Assembly (NCBI GenBank): GCA_023078685.1
Contig: JALGAS010000002.1
Location: 6,262,001 to 6,326,000 of the forward strand
Reading direction: 5' to 3'
From: Neopestalotiopsis rosae
Taxonomy: Eukaryota > Ascomycota > Sordariomycetes > Amphisphaeriales > Sporocadaceae
DNA: 64,000 bases
In this document: one piece after another, positions 22,215 through 32,257 of the stretch
Numbering within the stretch: the stretch's first letter is position 1
How the letters are laid out: each line of letters starts with the position of its first letter
Notes under the pieces: generated by a model
What the model was told of the DNA's origin: nothing
What the model saw: the letters and a program-made list of their open reading frames with translations, nothing else
The model's database searches: none
Position numbers and translations under genes: made by a program

Positions 22215-24092
22215 ATGGCGATTCGGCAGCCGACACGACGACACCTATTTGCAATCGACTCAATATCTTCCGGGGCTACAGCTGGACTGTCATCACTTGG
22301 TGTCGAATTCTCATCACCACCTACAGAACATGACATTCCTGAATGCAAGTCGAGCGGAAGCAGGCCAGCTGCACGTTGCGACCTCGTACAAGGAAGCCGC
22401 GACTGATGCAGGGAAAGAAGGCGCAAGAGTCAAACGCCGTCCTCTTAAGGTCTGTTGGAAACGCATCTATCTCTTGATCATCCTCACAATGAACGAGATT
22501 GTATATTGTCGTACGTCCCAAAAGTTTTACACACACAGGACATATCGGATGAAATTCCCCTTCGAATAGAGGGAGGGGATGTCGCCAAGAGGAGATTTGA
22601 ACTTCATCCTGAAGAGATCAGAGCCTTGTATTTGGACCGAGATCTCGGTCTTAAGCAAGTCATGGAACACATGAAACGAAAAGGCTTTCGAGCCACGTAA
22701 GGATACCACACGCTACCGTTCGACTTGACATGTTGACTGTTAGTAGCACAAGAATGCACAAACGTCAACTCAAATCCTGGAATTACCATAAGAACATCCA
22801 CAAAGAAGACATGACTGCCAAGGCCAACATCCAAAATTGGCGCGAAGCCGTTGGTAAAGGGACGGTATTCTCTATTAGCGGAAAACAGGTTGGTCACAAA
22901 TCCCTTTGTATACAATGATCTGACTTGGCTCATATGAACGACTTCCTAGATCGACCTTACACAGCGTCTAGAGGGTCACGAGACACTGGTCTCGGCATTT
23001 GATGAAATGGCATCAAAAGGTGCACAAAACACACTGCCGACCTACATTACTTATCGCACAACGTCGCCACAGCCCTATCAGTTGAAATTACCCGATCATC
23101 TACGATTGAGAGAGATCACTCTGCGATGGTCAAATGAGTAAGACATTGAGACAACTGCCGGGTTGGGCTCTTCAAGTATCCGGGCTTATAACCAAGGACT
23201 CCGGTACTATGCCGACAAAGAGTGGGAAAAGGGTGGTTTCTGGTTGAGGTTGGCGTTCAGAAACATCCCGCAGTTGATTGATACTCCTTCACCATTTTTA
23301 ATCTTTGTGCTGGTAGCAATAAGTCTCACTTACCCAGACCCGGGCGTATATGGGCACTTTTGGAAGTTTATTGCCTCTTATACAACAATTAGACTCCCAG
23401 AAAAACACTATCTCGGACGGCTTTCAGCTGCCGCTATACAGGGCCTAGAGAGTATGGAGGTGAGCGCCCACACAAAGGCCTTGTCTGATGCAATGTGTGT
23501 TGTGGTCAGCGAGAACCCAGCGCGCATTTTCCCACCCGCTTTCAAATATCAATGGCATGCACCCTATCCTGGAAGCCCAGCTGTATTGAAGTTCCAATAG
23601 CTCGATAATTGGAGTACCGAGGCCATTGTCGAGGCCGGCTTGGGAGAGTCAATCTCATTCCTGGATGCACTCAGCTACCGCATAGCACTCTTGACCTGTT
23701 GGGGCAGATGCGACGGCTGGGACGTCGATGATATCTATCGTACGGCTCTGGCATTGCTTCGCTTGGTAGAGGACAAGGACGAGTCGACCCAGCTTCTTCC
23801 AAGGAGACAATACTGCTTGGTCATCATCGCCTTGCATCACCGGGCACGTTTTGATGCCAACCCAAAAAAGAATAATCCGCGGCTCCGCCTGGCGATTGCA
23901 TATCTCGAGCTTGCTGTAAATTTCGACCGCGAATATTCCAATGTCAGCTTTGACCTCCAAGATCAGGTGCAGATGTTCAGATTATGGTATGGGGAGGTCG
24001 GAGTTGAGGAGGGTGCCAAAAGATGCCGCCATTTCCAAGAGCGCTACGAAAAATGGTTACGAGAGCAGGTATGGGAGGCAAAAATATTGTAA
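22215..24092 (+). pseudogene. Clr5-domain gene with an in-frame TAG stop
   Basis: An N-terminal Clr5 domain (a fungal DNA-binding-like domain) is encoded across an intron. It runs ELHPEEIRALYLDRDLGLKQ, then GFRAT joined to TRMHKRQLKSWNYHKN after removing 22697-22746. Proposed exons are 22215-22385, 22539-22696, 22747-22888, 22950-23137 and 23177-24092. The first exon and its ATG are tentative. The final exon (IRAYNQGLRYYADKEWEKGG onwards) is open except for a TAG at 23598-23600. The same frame then stays open for another 160 codons with sensible protein (LDNWSTEAIVEAGLGES). An alternative is a 97-nt intron ending at that TAG, but its donor (GTCAGC) is poor and it would delete about 30 residues. 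I call it a probable pseudogene or a misread base; the Clr5 match is good. Confidence 0.6.
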
Positions 24093-24869
24093 GACCTTAA
24101 TAGTCCCTTGATCCCGTCAACCAAACCCCAAAGAAGCTGTTCTCTCCGTAGAGGTACTATGTCCAGCATGTCCAGTACGACAATTGAGAAGCTGGTGGTT
24201 TGGGTATCGATCCTTCGGCGCGTGTCAATGCTGGAGAATTAGTGGTACCGGTAGCGGTATACTACACCCCATATTATTAATTAATCGTTCAACAAACCGA
24301 TCATGTGCAATCGCCGAGGGTGTCAGTCAAGAGATTACGATTCAAAGCAGCCGCATATTGAAACCTCATTAATGTCAAATACACTTCCACTTCACGAGCA
24401 GACACATCGCCAAGCTGTGGCTGTTTGGTCGCGGCAACTTGAATAAACAGAACAGGGCGATCGGCACGCTAAAGCCCCTGGGGCCGCGACAATAGCTTCG
24501 GCGTTGCGGCAGCATACTCGGACTTAGCAGGGATGCGCTCCACGTCCAGGTCCGTGTTTCCTTGATTCCCCAGCTTTTAAAATTACAAAGTGTTGATACA
24601 AGCTTATATCGGCGGCGATACTAAAACCACCGGCTCATGACATAATACTCCAAACACCGCGCGTTACTAGGTCCCATGCGCGAGGATCTCGGATCAACTC
24701 CACGCTTCACATGGGAGTGTGATCTAGATGCCCTGGTCTCAATGGGGCTCAATTGACAAGGGTTGGCCTTTGCATTCTGCTATAAAGATTGGATCGACTG
24801 CGCAAGCAAGCATTACTCCTTCACCTGCAGCTCGCCCCAGTCTCAGCGCACATTGAGGCACTTTTTATC
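24093..24869. other. Intergenic with core promoter of the esterase gene
   Basis: No gene seen. The downstream end carries a TATA box (24781-24787) for the following esterase gene. Confidence 0.6.
24781..24787 (+). promoter_or_regulatory. TATA box (TATAAAG)
   Basis: It lies 83 nt upstream of the chosen ATG at 24870. This makes the in-frame ATG at 24789, only a few bases downstream of it, an unlikely start. Confidence 0.6.
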
Positions 24870-26579
24870 ATGTCGCCCAGCTGGATTCTTGCCGCCGCGG
24901 CTCTGCCGAGCATTGTTCGTGCAGCCACCTTGGACTCCATCTGCACTGTCGATTATGCAGTAGCCTCGCTTCCCGAGGATGGCTTTTACCCTGGCATCAC
25001 CATTGACAAGTCATCAGTCAGCACTGCAGCCACTACTGGCTACACGGCTGAGAGCGAATGGTTTCCCACGTCGACTATCGATTACTGCAATGTCACGTTT
25101 GCATACAGCCACGATGACATTCCAGGCGATGTGGTTCACGTCAGTTACTGGCTACCTGCCCCGGAAAACTTCAAGAATCGCTACATCTCCACTGGCGGTG
25201 GCGGTCTAGCTATCAACTCTGGAACATCGTACATTCCTTCTGGTGTTATCGTTGGTGGCGTGTCTGGCATCACCGACGGTGGCTTTGGCTCTTTCAACAC
25301 CCAGTACGACGCTGCCTTCTTCCTTGCCAATGGCTCGGTCAACTGGGAGGCTGTTGATATGTTTGGCTTCAAGGCTCACCACGAGCTCGCGACCCTCGGC
25401 AAGGAGTTTACTAAGAATCTCTTCAACGTCACTTCCTGCACCAAGCTGTTCTCCTACTACCAAGGCTGCTCCGAAGGTGGTCGCGAAGGATGGAGTCAAG
25501 CTCAGCGCTATCCGGAGCAATTTGATGGCTACGCCATTGGTGCCCCTGCTTTCCGCTACGGAGAGCAGCAGGTCAACCACTTGACCAGCAACGTCATTGA
25601 ACAGACCATGGACTACTACCCCCCGACATGTGAATTGGACAAGATCACCAATTTGACCATTGCTTATTGCGACCCTCTCGACGGTCTGACCGATGGCGTC
25701 GTCTCTCGATCCGACCTTTGCAAGCTCGCCTTCAACGTCAGTAGCACAATTGGAGAGTCTTACAGCTGTGAAGCATCTGCAGGAAACCCCTACACGCCTG
25801 CCACCCCAGCCCAGTCAGGAGTCGTCACTGCTGAGGGTGCTGCTGTCGCTCAGGCAATCTTGGACGGCCTATATGATTCAGACGGCAATTTCGTGTACTT
25901 CAGCTATCAGCCCGGTTCCACCTTCACTGATGCCGCCACTGCTTACAACGAAACCACGGATTCTTGGGGACTATCCATCAGCGGTCTTGGTGGTGAATGG
26001 GTTGCAAGGTTCCTCGATTTCGAAAATGCTACTACTCTGGACTCGCTTGAAGGTTTCTCCTACGATAGCCTCAGAGACTTGATGATCAAGGGCACTGAGC
26101 TCTATAACACGTCTCAGCAGACCACGTATCCCAATCTGACGAGCTTGAACACTGCCGGAGTCAAGATTTTACATATTCACGGAGAGCAAGACTTTTCCAT
26201 CCCCACTGCATCGTCGGTGCGCTACTATGACTCTGTCCGTGAGTATATCTACCCGCATCTCAGCTATAATGAAAGTGTCGAAGCCCTCGACGCCTTTTAC
26301 CGTCTTTTCCTCGTGCCTGGCGGATCTCACTGCACGTCCTTTTCCTACGAGGCCAACGGCGGGTGGCCTCAGACCACGCTGCAAACCGTTATCAACTGGG
26401 TGGAGAACAGCACGGCCCCGGGCACCTTGGATAACGCTGGAGGCACCATCGATAGTATTTGCAAGTGGCCACTTCGGCCTCTGTGGGACACTGATGGAAC
26501 CATGAGTTGCGAGTTTGATCAGGCGTCTCTGGATACCTGGACATATGACATTAACGCATTCCCATTCTATATTTATTAA
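24870..26579 (+). CDS. Secreted tannase/feruloyl esterase family protein
   Basis: A secreted serine esterase of 569 residues, uncut by introns. The family hydrolyses ester bonds in tannins or feruloylated plant polysaccharides. The chosen ATG gives a clean signal peptide (SPSWILAAAALPSIVRA then ATLDS). The nucleophile motif is GCSEGGREGW (about residue 210), with the Cys next to Ser that is typical of the family. The acid is likely in GEQDFSIP. The His lies in VPGGSHCTSF, with the paired Cys that makes the CS-D-HC arrangement. Many NxS/T sites fit secretion. The protein length matches the tannase family. Which ester is cleaved cannot be told from sequence. Confidence 0.9.
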   Translation: MSPSWILAAAALPSIVRAATLDSICTVDYAVASLPEDGFYPGITIDKSSVSTAATTGYTAESEWFPTSTIDYCNVTFAYSHDDIPGDVVHVSYWLPAPENFKNRYISTGGGGLAINSGTSYIPSGVIVGGVSGITDGGFGSFNTQYDAAFFLANGSVNWEAVDMFGFKAHHELATLGKEFTKNLFNVTSCTKLFSYYQGCSEGGREGWSQAQRYPEQFDGYAIGAPAFRYGEQQVNHLTSNVIEQTMDYYPPTCELDKITNLTIAYCDPLDGLTDGVVSRSDLCKLAFNVSSTIGESYSCEASAGNPYTPATPAQSGVVTAEGAAVAQAILDGLYDSDGNFVYFSYQPGSTFTDAATAYNETTDSWGLSISGLGGEWVARFLDFENATTLDSLEGFSYDSLRDLMIKGTELYNTSQQTTYPNLTSLNTAGVKILHIHGEQDFSIPTASSVRYYDSVREYIYPHLSYNESVEALDAFYRLFLVPGGSHCTSFSYEANGGWPQTTLQTVINWVENSTAPGTLDNAGGTIDSICKWPLRPLWDTDGTMSCEFDQASLDTWTYDINAFPFYIY

Positions 26580-27215
26580 GTTAGACTTCTTGTAAATTAG
26601 TTCTAGTCTGAATCAATGGCCTGGTACATGGACATGGTTTTTGTATGAATAAAAGCCCCAATTACAAACATTACAATGAACATCTCCATGGACTACTCTA
26701 TTCTTCTAGAACTTTTGTGTTTGCTCTTTTACGTTTTCTTTACATGCTGCGGTTCTCATGGACGTTTCCAACGCGCGCTGCACAAGTTCAGCGCAACGTC
26801 TTGTCCACGGATCCCCACCACCAAAGTACGTCGCCGAGGGTCGCCTAAAACCGAACACTCGGCGTTATACTGTGGATCCCGCATCCCCCATTGCCAAGGC
26901 CTAGAACGATTCGCATAAGCGGCGGCATCGGCATTTACGCATCACTGCCTACCTGCTTTGTACGTGCCGTGAAGAGATGGCAGTACACGTAATGATGAAT
27001 TATTTAGTATTCGATCTAATTGTAAAGTTTCATGACGCGGCCTCATTTCGCACAATGAATTGTCCGGTAAACTTGTGATACCATTACTCCCAACCTTGCT
27101 TTCTGGTTTATATAGTTCTTATGCCTGGTATAGTCACTGATTACCACGATTCTTGTCAGCAGCACTATACCTAAGCCTCCAAACCAGTCTTATTGGCACA
27201 GCTCAAATAATCACA
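26580..27215. other. Intergenic with core promoter of the beta-propeller gene
   Basis: No gene seen. A TATA-like TATATAG at 27109-27115 lies about 100 nt before the next ATG. Confidence 0.6.
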
Positions 27216-28235
27216 ATGCGTGGGAAATCTATCATCGCCGGCGTTTCTACCGCTGCCAACCTTGCTGTCGCCGCAGACAACACTGTGCGAAACCTATACC
27301 AAGGCAACGGCAGCACAACGTGGCTAGAGAACTTGAGGGTCAGGTCCAATGGAAACGTCCTGACGACCGTGATCGGCCCTCCCGCGAATCTGTTGTCCTT
27401 TGATCCAAGTCAGGAGGACCCGGAGCCAGTCCTGCTCGCTACATTTCCTTCCATCCTCGGCCTGAGTGGTATCACCGAGGTCAGCCACGACGTGTTTTAC
27501 ATCACCGGCGCCAACACCACGGGCGAGAACATTCAAGATCCTCCCAAGAACGCGACCAAGGTCTGGAAGGTCGACTTCAACACGGGCAACGGCTCGGTTC
27601 CAGCCATTGAGCTCATTGCCGAGCCCGTACTTCCCCTCGTCACCGACTTCAATGGTCTCACCACGTTCAACGAGTCCATCATCCTGGCCTCGGCCACCTT
27701 TGAGGATACCGTTGTGGCCATGGACATTAATACGGGCGATTACTGGACCGCGTTTGACGACGCTCAAATGTCGAGCATCAACGGCATCAAGGTTGGCCAG
27801 GACGGCTACCTCTACTGGACGGCATCAAGCGGCCTAGTGCGAGCACCCCTATACGACAACCTCACTCTTGGCACCTCCCAAGCTCTCTACTCTGGATCGT
27901 ACGACGATTTCGCGGTATCCTATGATGGATTCGCACTGGCGCAGAACGGCACCAGATACGCCTACGTCTCGTCCAACACGGACGCGATTCAGCAGCTCGT
28001 CTTTGACGACGCCACGGGCAACGTGAGCTCGGCGTCGTACGTGGCCGAGACGACCAACACCACAACCTGGGGCAAGGCTACCGGTTGCGATTTTGGCCGC
28101 ACTGCTTCGCAGAAGAACAAGGTCTACTGTGTTACTGGCGGTAGCTTGACTACTGGTTCTACCCTTGGTGGACAGCTTTTTGAGATTACTCTGTATGAGG
28201 AATCACCCAAGACTGAATGCGTCAATCTCTGTTGA
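27216..28235 (+). CDS. Secreted SMP-30/gluconolactonase-like beta-propeller protein
   Basis: A protein of 339 residues without introns. The ATG at 27216 opens a signal peptide (GKSIIAGVSTAANLAVAA). The body shows recurring propeller-like strands typical of the SGL superfamily, for example VWKVDFNTG, DFNGLTTFNESIILAS, INGIKVGQDGYLYWTASSG and DDFAVSYDGFALAQNG. Related fungal proteins are annotated as six-bladed propellers or lactonases. The catalytic metal ligands cannot be fixed by eye, so lactonase activity is unproven. It sits between two secreted esterases on the same strand, which suggests a shared role in extracellular plant- or polymer-derived carbon use. Confidence 0.75.
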   Translation: MRGKSIIAGVSTAANLAVAADNTVRNLYQGNGSTTWLENLRVRSNGNVLTTVIGPPANLLSFDPSQEDPEPVLLATFPSILGLSGITEVSHDVFYITGANTTGENIQDPPKNATKVWKVDFNTGNGSVPAIELIAEPVLPLVTDFNGLTTFNESIILASATFEDTVVAMDINTGDYWTAFDDAQMSSINGIKVGQDGYLYWTASSGLVRAPLYDNLTLGTSQALYSGSYDDFAVSYDGFALAQNGTRYAYVSSNTDAIQQLVFDDATGNVSSASYVAETTNTTTWGKATGCDFGRTASQKNKVYCVTGGSLTTGSTLGGQLFEITLYEESPKTECVNLC

Positions 28236-29182
28236 TCGATGATAGTGAATAGATAGTATTTGTGAAAAGACATGTAATCGACTGTTTTTTTTTTCAATAT
28301 AGAATTCCGCTATCAAACTTGTCATAATGTGTCAATAAAAGTGAGACCTGCCATTGCATCATCGTGATTGTACATGCCGATCACAACCTGTTGTTCCTTT
28401 CGTGTGGACGATGATAGTCGAATTACACCTATACTGCCACCTCTTCACGTGTATTGCGTCGTCTCCATGAGCCTCATCGTATCTGCACCACATGCCTAGC
28501 GACTGCCCAATGAGTCTGCACGGAAACTCGGCCGTATAGTTTAGTCATCCAAAACGAGGGGCCTCCCTTTCTAGTAAGTCAATGCTTGGGCTAACTTGGG
28601 CGGCGCCCGGCACACAATGGCGCTAGTGCTCAAGCAGCCAACATCCGCGTGTACCGGCCCTTTTCAGAAGTGATTTCTCGGAATTCCGACCATGATGTCC
28701 GAGTCTTCAACACTTTTTCCTCTGAGAGACCCCAAGGGACACGCAAGCTGCGTTCCTTAATGTTGCAATGTATGACATTACGATCTGCGAGTCAGAGCAT
28801 TTTGAGCCTTGGAAAAGTCCACCACCTGCCTAATATACACCGGTCTTTCGTGGACCACTCCAATTGCCAGGGAGTCTTCTCCGCCATTATGACCGCATTT
28901 TTGTTGGATTCTTATATTAAAAAAGCAACACATCACCAATTAACTGTTGTTGCGAAAGCGAAAGCGAGTTGAAATGGCTAAATGAAGTTTGCAGTGTCTT
29001 GCTTAAATCACAGGATTACGTAGTGCTTGAAAAGAATGAAGAGTTTATAATAGCAAATGTTCATGCTTCAGACTACCGATTGCTCTGTTCCACTTTCCAA
29101 GGTTGACCATGGTGCTTTTGTTTATTCGCTACTTTCCTGCCCCCGATATCAACAAGTTCCGAGGTCGTCAAGAGTTGTGAGA
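28236..29182. other. Intergenic, no gene recognised
   Basis: About 950 nt with no supported coding region. A T-rich run follows the upstream gene. Confidence 0.6.
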
Positions 29183-30796
29183 ATGAAGCTACTTGTCCGA
29201 GCTCTGGCGACGGCGGCAGTGGCGTTCGCGGCAGAGAATCCCGTTGTGGTTCTCCACAATGGTCCAGTCCGGGGCACAACTTCAGACTACGTTGACGGTG
29301 TCAATGTGTTCAAGGGTATCCGCTTTGCGGACCCGGCGACGGGCGAGTACCGCTGGGCGCACCCGCCGCATCCAACCTCGTGGAATGAGACGTTTGATGC
29401 CTTTGAGTACGGCAATGAGTGCGCCCAGATGGGTCGCGACGGCACCGTGACTGGTTCCGAAGATTGCCTTTTCCTCAATATCTGGACACCCGAGGACTTC
29501 ACCAATACTTCGAGCTACCCCGTCTATCTATGGAGCTACGGAGGTCGATTCTCGGCAGGCACGGGCTCGGATCCTGCCTACGACGGCTCTGCGCTGGCTG
29601 CCAAAGGCGCCGTCGTGGTGACATACAACTACAGGCTGGGTGTGCTAGGCGGTCTTGCACATCCCGAGTTGTCTGCTGAAGCTGAGGGCAACTCGACAGG
29701 CAATTGGTTTCTCCAGGACCAGATTGCCTGCTTACACTGGACAAATGAAAACATTCAGCTGTTTGGAGGCAATCCCGGTCAGATCACGCTTGGAGGACAG
29801 TCTGCTGGCTCCGGTATTTCCCTAGCCATGGTGTATTCTCCCCTGGCAAGTGGACTCTTCCAGGGCGCCATTGCCGAGAGCGGTGCAAGGGCGCCTCACG
29901 ATCCTCTGACGGGATCACTCGCGACCAGTCACCGCAACAAAACCGAGGCCGAAGCCCAAGGTGTCTCGTTCCTCGAGGCGCTCAATGTGACTTCCATCGA
30001 AGAAGCCCGCCAGCTGCCCCTCGAGACTATATTAGCCGCTAGCCCCCAGTCGGACACCATCTTTGTCGGAACTCCGTTCGAGAACAATTCAGCCTACATG
30101 GAGCCCCCAGTCTTTCGACCCGTGATTGATGGCTTCGTGCTCGTCGACACCTATGCAGGGACCCTGGCGAGCCACTCGCAAAACGACGTTCCCATCCTCA
30201 CCGGCAACAACCGCGACGAGAGCGGCGCCTCGCCTGACCCGCGAACCCTGGCCGTGAGTGACTACAATACCAGCAACAGTGCCATCTTTGCACCTATTGG
30301 TCTATCGGACCAGTTCTTCGAGCTCTTTCCGGCCGCGACGGACGCCGAAGCCGGCGCGCAGACCAACAACTTTTACCGCAACCAGAGCCTCGTCTCGGGC
30401 TGGACCTGGGCGTCGGCCTGGGCCGCGGGCGGCGGCAACAGCAGCGTCTACACGTACTTTTGGACGCACTCGCCGCCGGGTCAGAGCTCGGGTGCCTTTC
30501 ACGGCAGCGAGATCAACTATGCCTTTGGAAATCTCGCGTATGCCCCGACGCTGCAGGGATCATATCTGAACTGGACGGCGCAGGACTATGAGATCCAGGA
30601 ACAGATATCTCAGTATTGGTTCAATTTCATCTCTACTGGTAACCCGAACGGGGAGAATCTTACTGCATGGGAGCCGAGCAGCGCCGACACCAAGACTACG
30701 ATGGTTCTGGGAGATAGCTATGGTGCCATTCCTATTGCCTCTGATGATGTCATTGAGTTCATAACAGATTTCTTTTCTCAGGAGATTGCGTGGTAG
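29183..30796 (+). CDS. Secreted carboxylesterase type B
   Basis: A carboxylesterase/lipase of 537 residues in one exon. The ATG at 29183 gives a good signal peptide (KLLVRALATAAVAFA). An in-frame ATG further upstream (29057) would add a non-signal extension and is rejected. Family marks are the EDCLFLNIW motif, the nucleophile GQSAGSG, the acid in NNRDESGA and the catalytic His in GAFHGSEINYAFG. It is predicted to hydrolyse carboxylic esters outside the cell; the substrate is not predictable. Several N-glycosylation sites are present. Confidence 0.92.
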   Translation: MKLLVRALATAAVAFAAENPVVVLHNGPVRGTTSDYVDGVNVFKGIRFADPATGEYRWAHPPHPTSWNETFDAFEYGNECAQMGRDGTVTGSEDCLFLNIWTPEDFTNTSSYPVYLWSYGGRFSAGTGSDPAYDGSALAAKGAVVVTYNYRLGVLGGLAHPELSAEAEGNSTGNWFLQDQIACLHWTNENIQLFGGNPGQITLGGQSAGSGISLAMVYSPLASGLFQGAIAESGARAPHDPLTGSLATSHRNKTEAEAQGVSFLEALNVTSIEEARQLPLETILAASPQSDTIFVGTPFENNSAYMEPPVFRPVIDGFVLVDTYAGTLASHSQNDVPILTGNNRDESGASPDPRTLAVSDYNTSNSAIFAPIGLSDQFFELFPAATDAEAGAQTNNFYRNQSLVSGWTWASAWAAGGGNSSVYTYFWTHSPPGQSSGAFHGSEINYAFGNLAYAPTLQGSYLNWTAQDYEIQEQISQYWFNFISTGNPNGENLTAWEPSSADTKTTMVLGDSYGAIPIASDDVIEFITDFFSQEIAW

Positions 30797-31018
30797 ATAT
30801 AATATTTCATTGATTTCAAGGAGTGTGGTTGGGATTGATATCGAAGAAAAGAAAAAAGGTGAAAGAATGAAATGTTTCTCCAAACAAATCCAAAATTGTG
30901 CCTAAATGAGTGTGTCAGGTTCGCCTGATTGTAAAATATGTACCGAACTTCTTCCAGCTATGTTTTATTTGCCAAGCATCCCTCCTACCATGTTTCTGCA
31001 ACCCGATTTTGATCCAAA

Positions 31019-32257
31019 TCAGGCCGTGGGATTTGCAACTGCCAAGAGCTCCCCGACGCGACCGTGCTGACCAGGGTAATAGTCTGGCTGTCCGAGTGGC
31101 CTAGGACGGCTCGGAGTTGCCTGGAAAGTCACATTGGCCTTCGCTTGGAAGACCATGACAATGTCGGAGCCACCGAACTGGAAGTACGAGATGGGATCGC
31201 CCTTGTTTACATGAACGGGAGAGGCTGGCGTCGCATTCGCTATGCTGGCTTCCATCACGACAGAGGAGACTTGTGCCATGCCAATGGGAAGAATGGCAAC
31301 GTATCCAAGTTTGTCATTCTCCATAATAATACAGCCACGCGCCTGCATGAACTGGTAACCAGCATGGTCGGGCGCATCAACGCTCCCAACATCTCCAGTG
31401 CCTCCAGCGATGAGTCGATTGGGGCTCAGGTAGCTTGGAGCGCCTGAGTTGCCCTCATCGGACTGGACTTTCACGCTCAAGTATGTCAAACCTGGAATGA
31501 CAGAAGCATGTATGACATTGCCACTTATGGGAGCGTGCTGGCGGTGGTAGTCATTAGGGCCGAGGAAGGCGTGCATCCAAGAGCCGCCGCTGAAATCAAC
31601 TCCAGATGGCATATTATTGTTTTCCAGAAGGTCGGATATCTTCCAAGGCAAATTCTTAATGAGCACTTCGTCATTTTGGTCCACTGAGAAGTAGTCGTCA
31701 AAAGTTGAATCTGCAGGGAAAACGATCTGTGTGTCGTCGTTAGGTTGCCAAATCGGCCGAGTCCCGACCTTGACTTTTCTCGAGAAGAGATCATTGAACG
31801 TTTTGAAGCCGCCGGTGGGATCATTCTCGACGAATTGGCACTCGGCCAAGTTGTACGGCGCAGACCTCATAAAACTCTCGTACGAATCTGGAGTTATGGA
31901 GGCCGCGGTGGCCATGTAAGCGCCCATTTCTGTTGCAAATTGAACGATCCACTTTGATAATGGGGTCATGATTGGTTGGCCATTTTGGATCTGAGTCGGT
32001 GATATTAGGTTCTGCTGGGCTTTGATCGGGGCTTGGTCAAGGACGAAGTAGAAGGCGCAAAGTGTGATATAAATATCTCTTCCTTGAATATTTTCAGAAG
32101 GGGTCCACATCAGCATGCCCTGGGCAAAGCTCAGGAACGAGTCTCCGTCGGCGATATTGCATTTCTCCATGTCCTTCGGAACCTTTTTGATTGATGCCCG
32201 AACTGCCGTATTCAGATCTGACAGACCGCCCTTGAGGGTTTGGACGAGAGTGGCCAT
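31019..32257 (-). CDS. Soluble phosphatidylserine decarboxylase-family enzyme
   Basis: A pyruvoyl-dependent decarboxylase-family protein of 412 residues. The family mark YHRQHAPISGNV (His-x3-His type) is present. The self-cleavage site near the C-terminus reads QFGGSDIVMVF, so a Gly-Ser pair able to form the pyruvoyl group is retained. It has no transit peptide or membrane anchor, unlike housekeeping PSDs. It belongs to the soluble group seen in fungal metabolite clusters, which includes amino-acid decarboxylases such as PsiD. The substrate may therefore be an amino acid rather than a lipid (inference). The ATG at 32257 is the first with a conserved-looking N-terminus. However, a TATA-like element at about 32557-32566 and a donor/acceptor pair (about 32,401-32,295) suggest a spliced leader or an extra 5' exon. 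Confidence 0.85.
   Translation of the reverse strand: MATLVQTLKGGLSDLNTAVRASIKKVPKDMEKCNIADGDSFLSFAQGMLMWTPSENIQGRDIYITLCAFYFVLDQAPIKAQQNLISPTQIQNGQPIMTPLSKWIVQFATEMGAYMATAASITPDSYESFMRSAPYNLAECQFVENDPTGGFKTFNDLFSRKVKVGTRPIWQPNDDTQIVFPADSTFDDYFSVDQNDEVLIKNLPWKISDLLENNNMPSGVDFSGGSWMHAFLGPNDYHRQHAPISGNVIHASVIPGLTYLSVKVQSDEGNSGAPSYLSPNRLIAGGTGDVGSVDAPDHAGYQFMQARGCIIMENDKLGYVAILPIGMAQVSSVVMEASIANATPASPVHVNKGDPISYFQFGGSDIVMVFQAKANVTFQATPSRPRPLGQPDYYPGQHGRVGELLAVANPTA

Noticed and set aside
24789..24869. Upstream ATG extending the tannase-family protein by 27 residues
   Set aside because: It begins almost at the TATA box and would hide the signal peptide; the ATG at 24870 is better.
29057..29182. 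Upstream ATG extending the carboxylesterase by 42 residues
   Set aside because: The extension is not conserved-looking and would bury the signal peptide at 29183.
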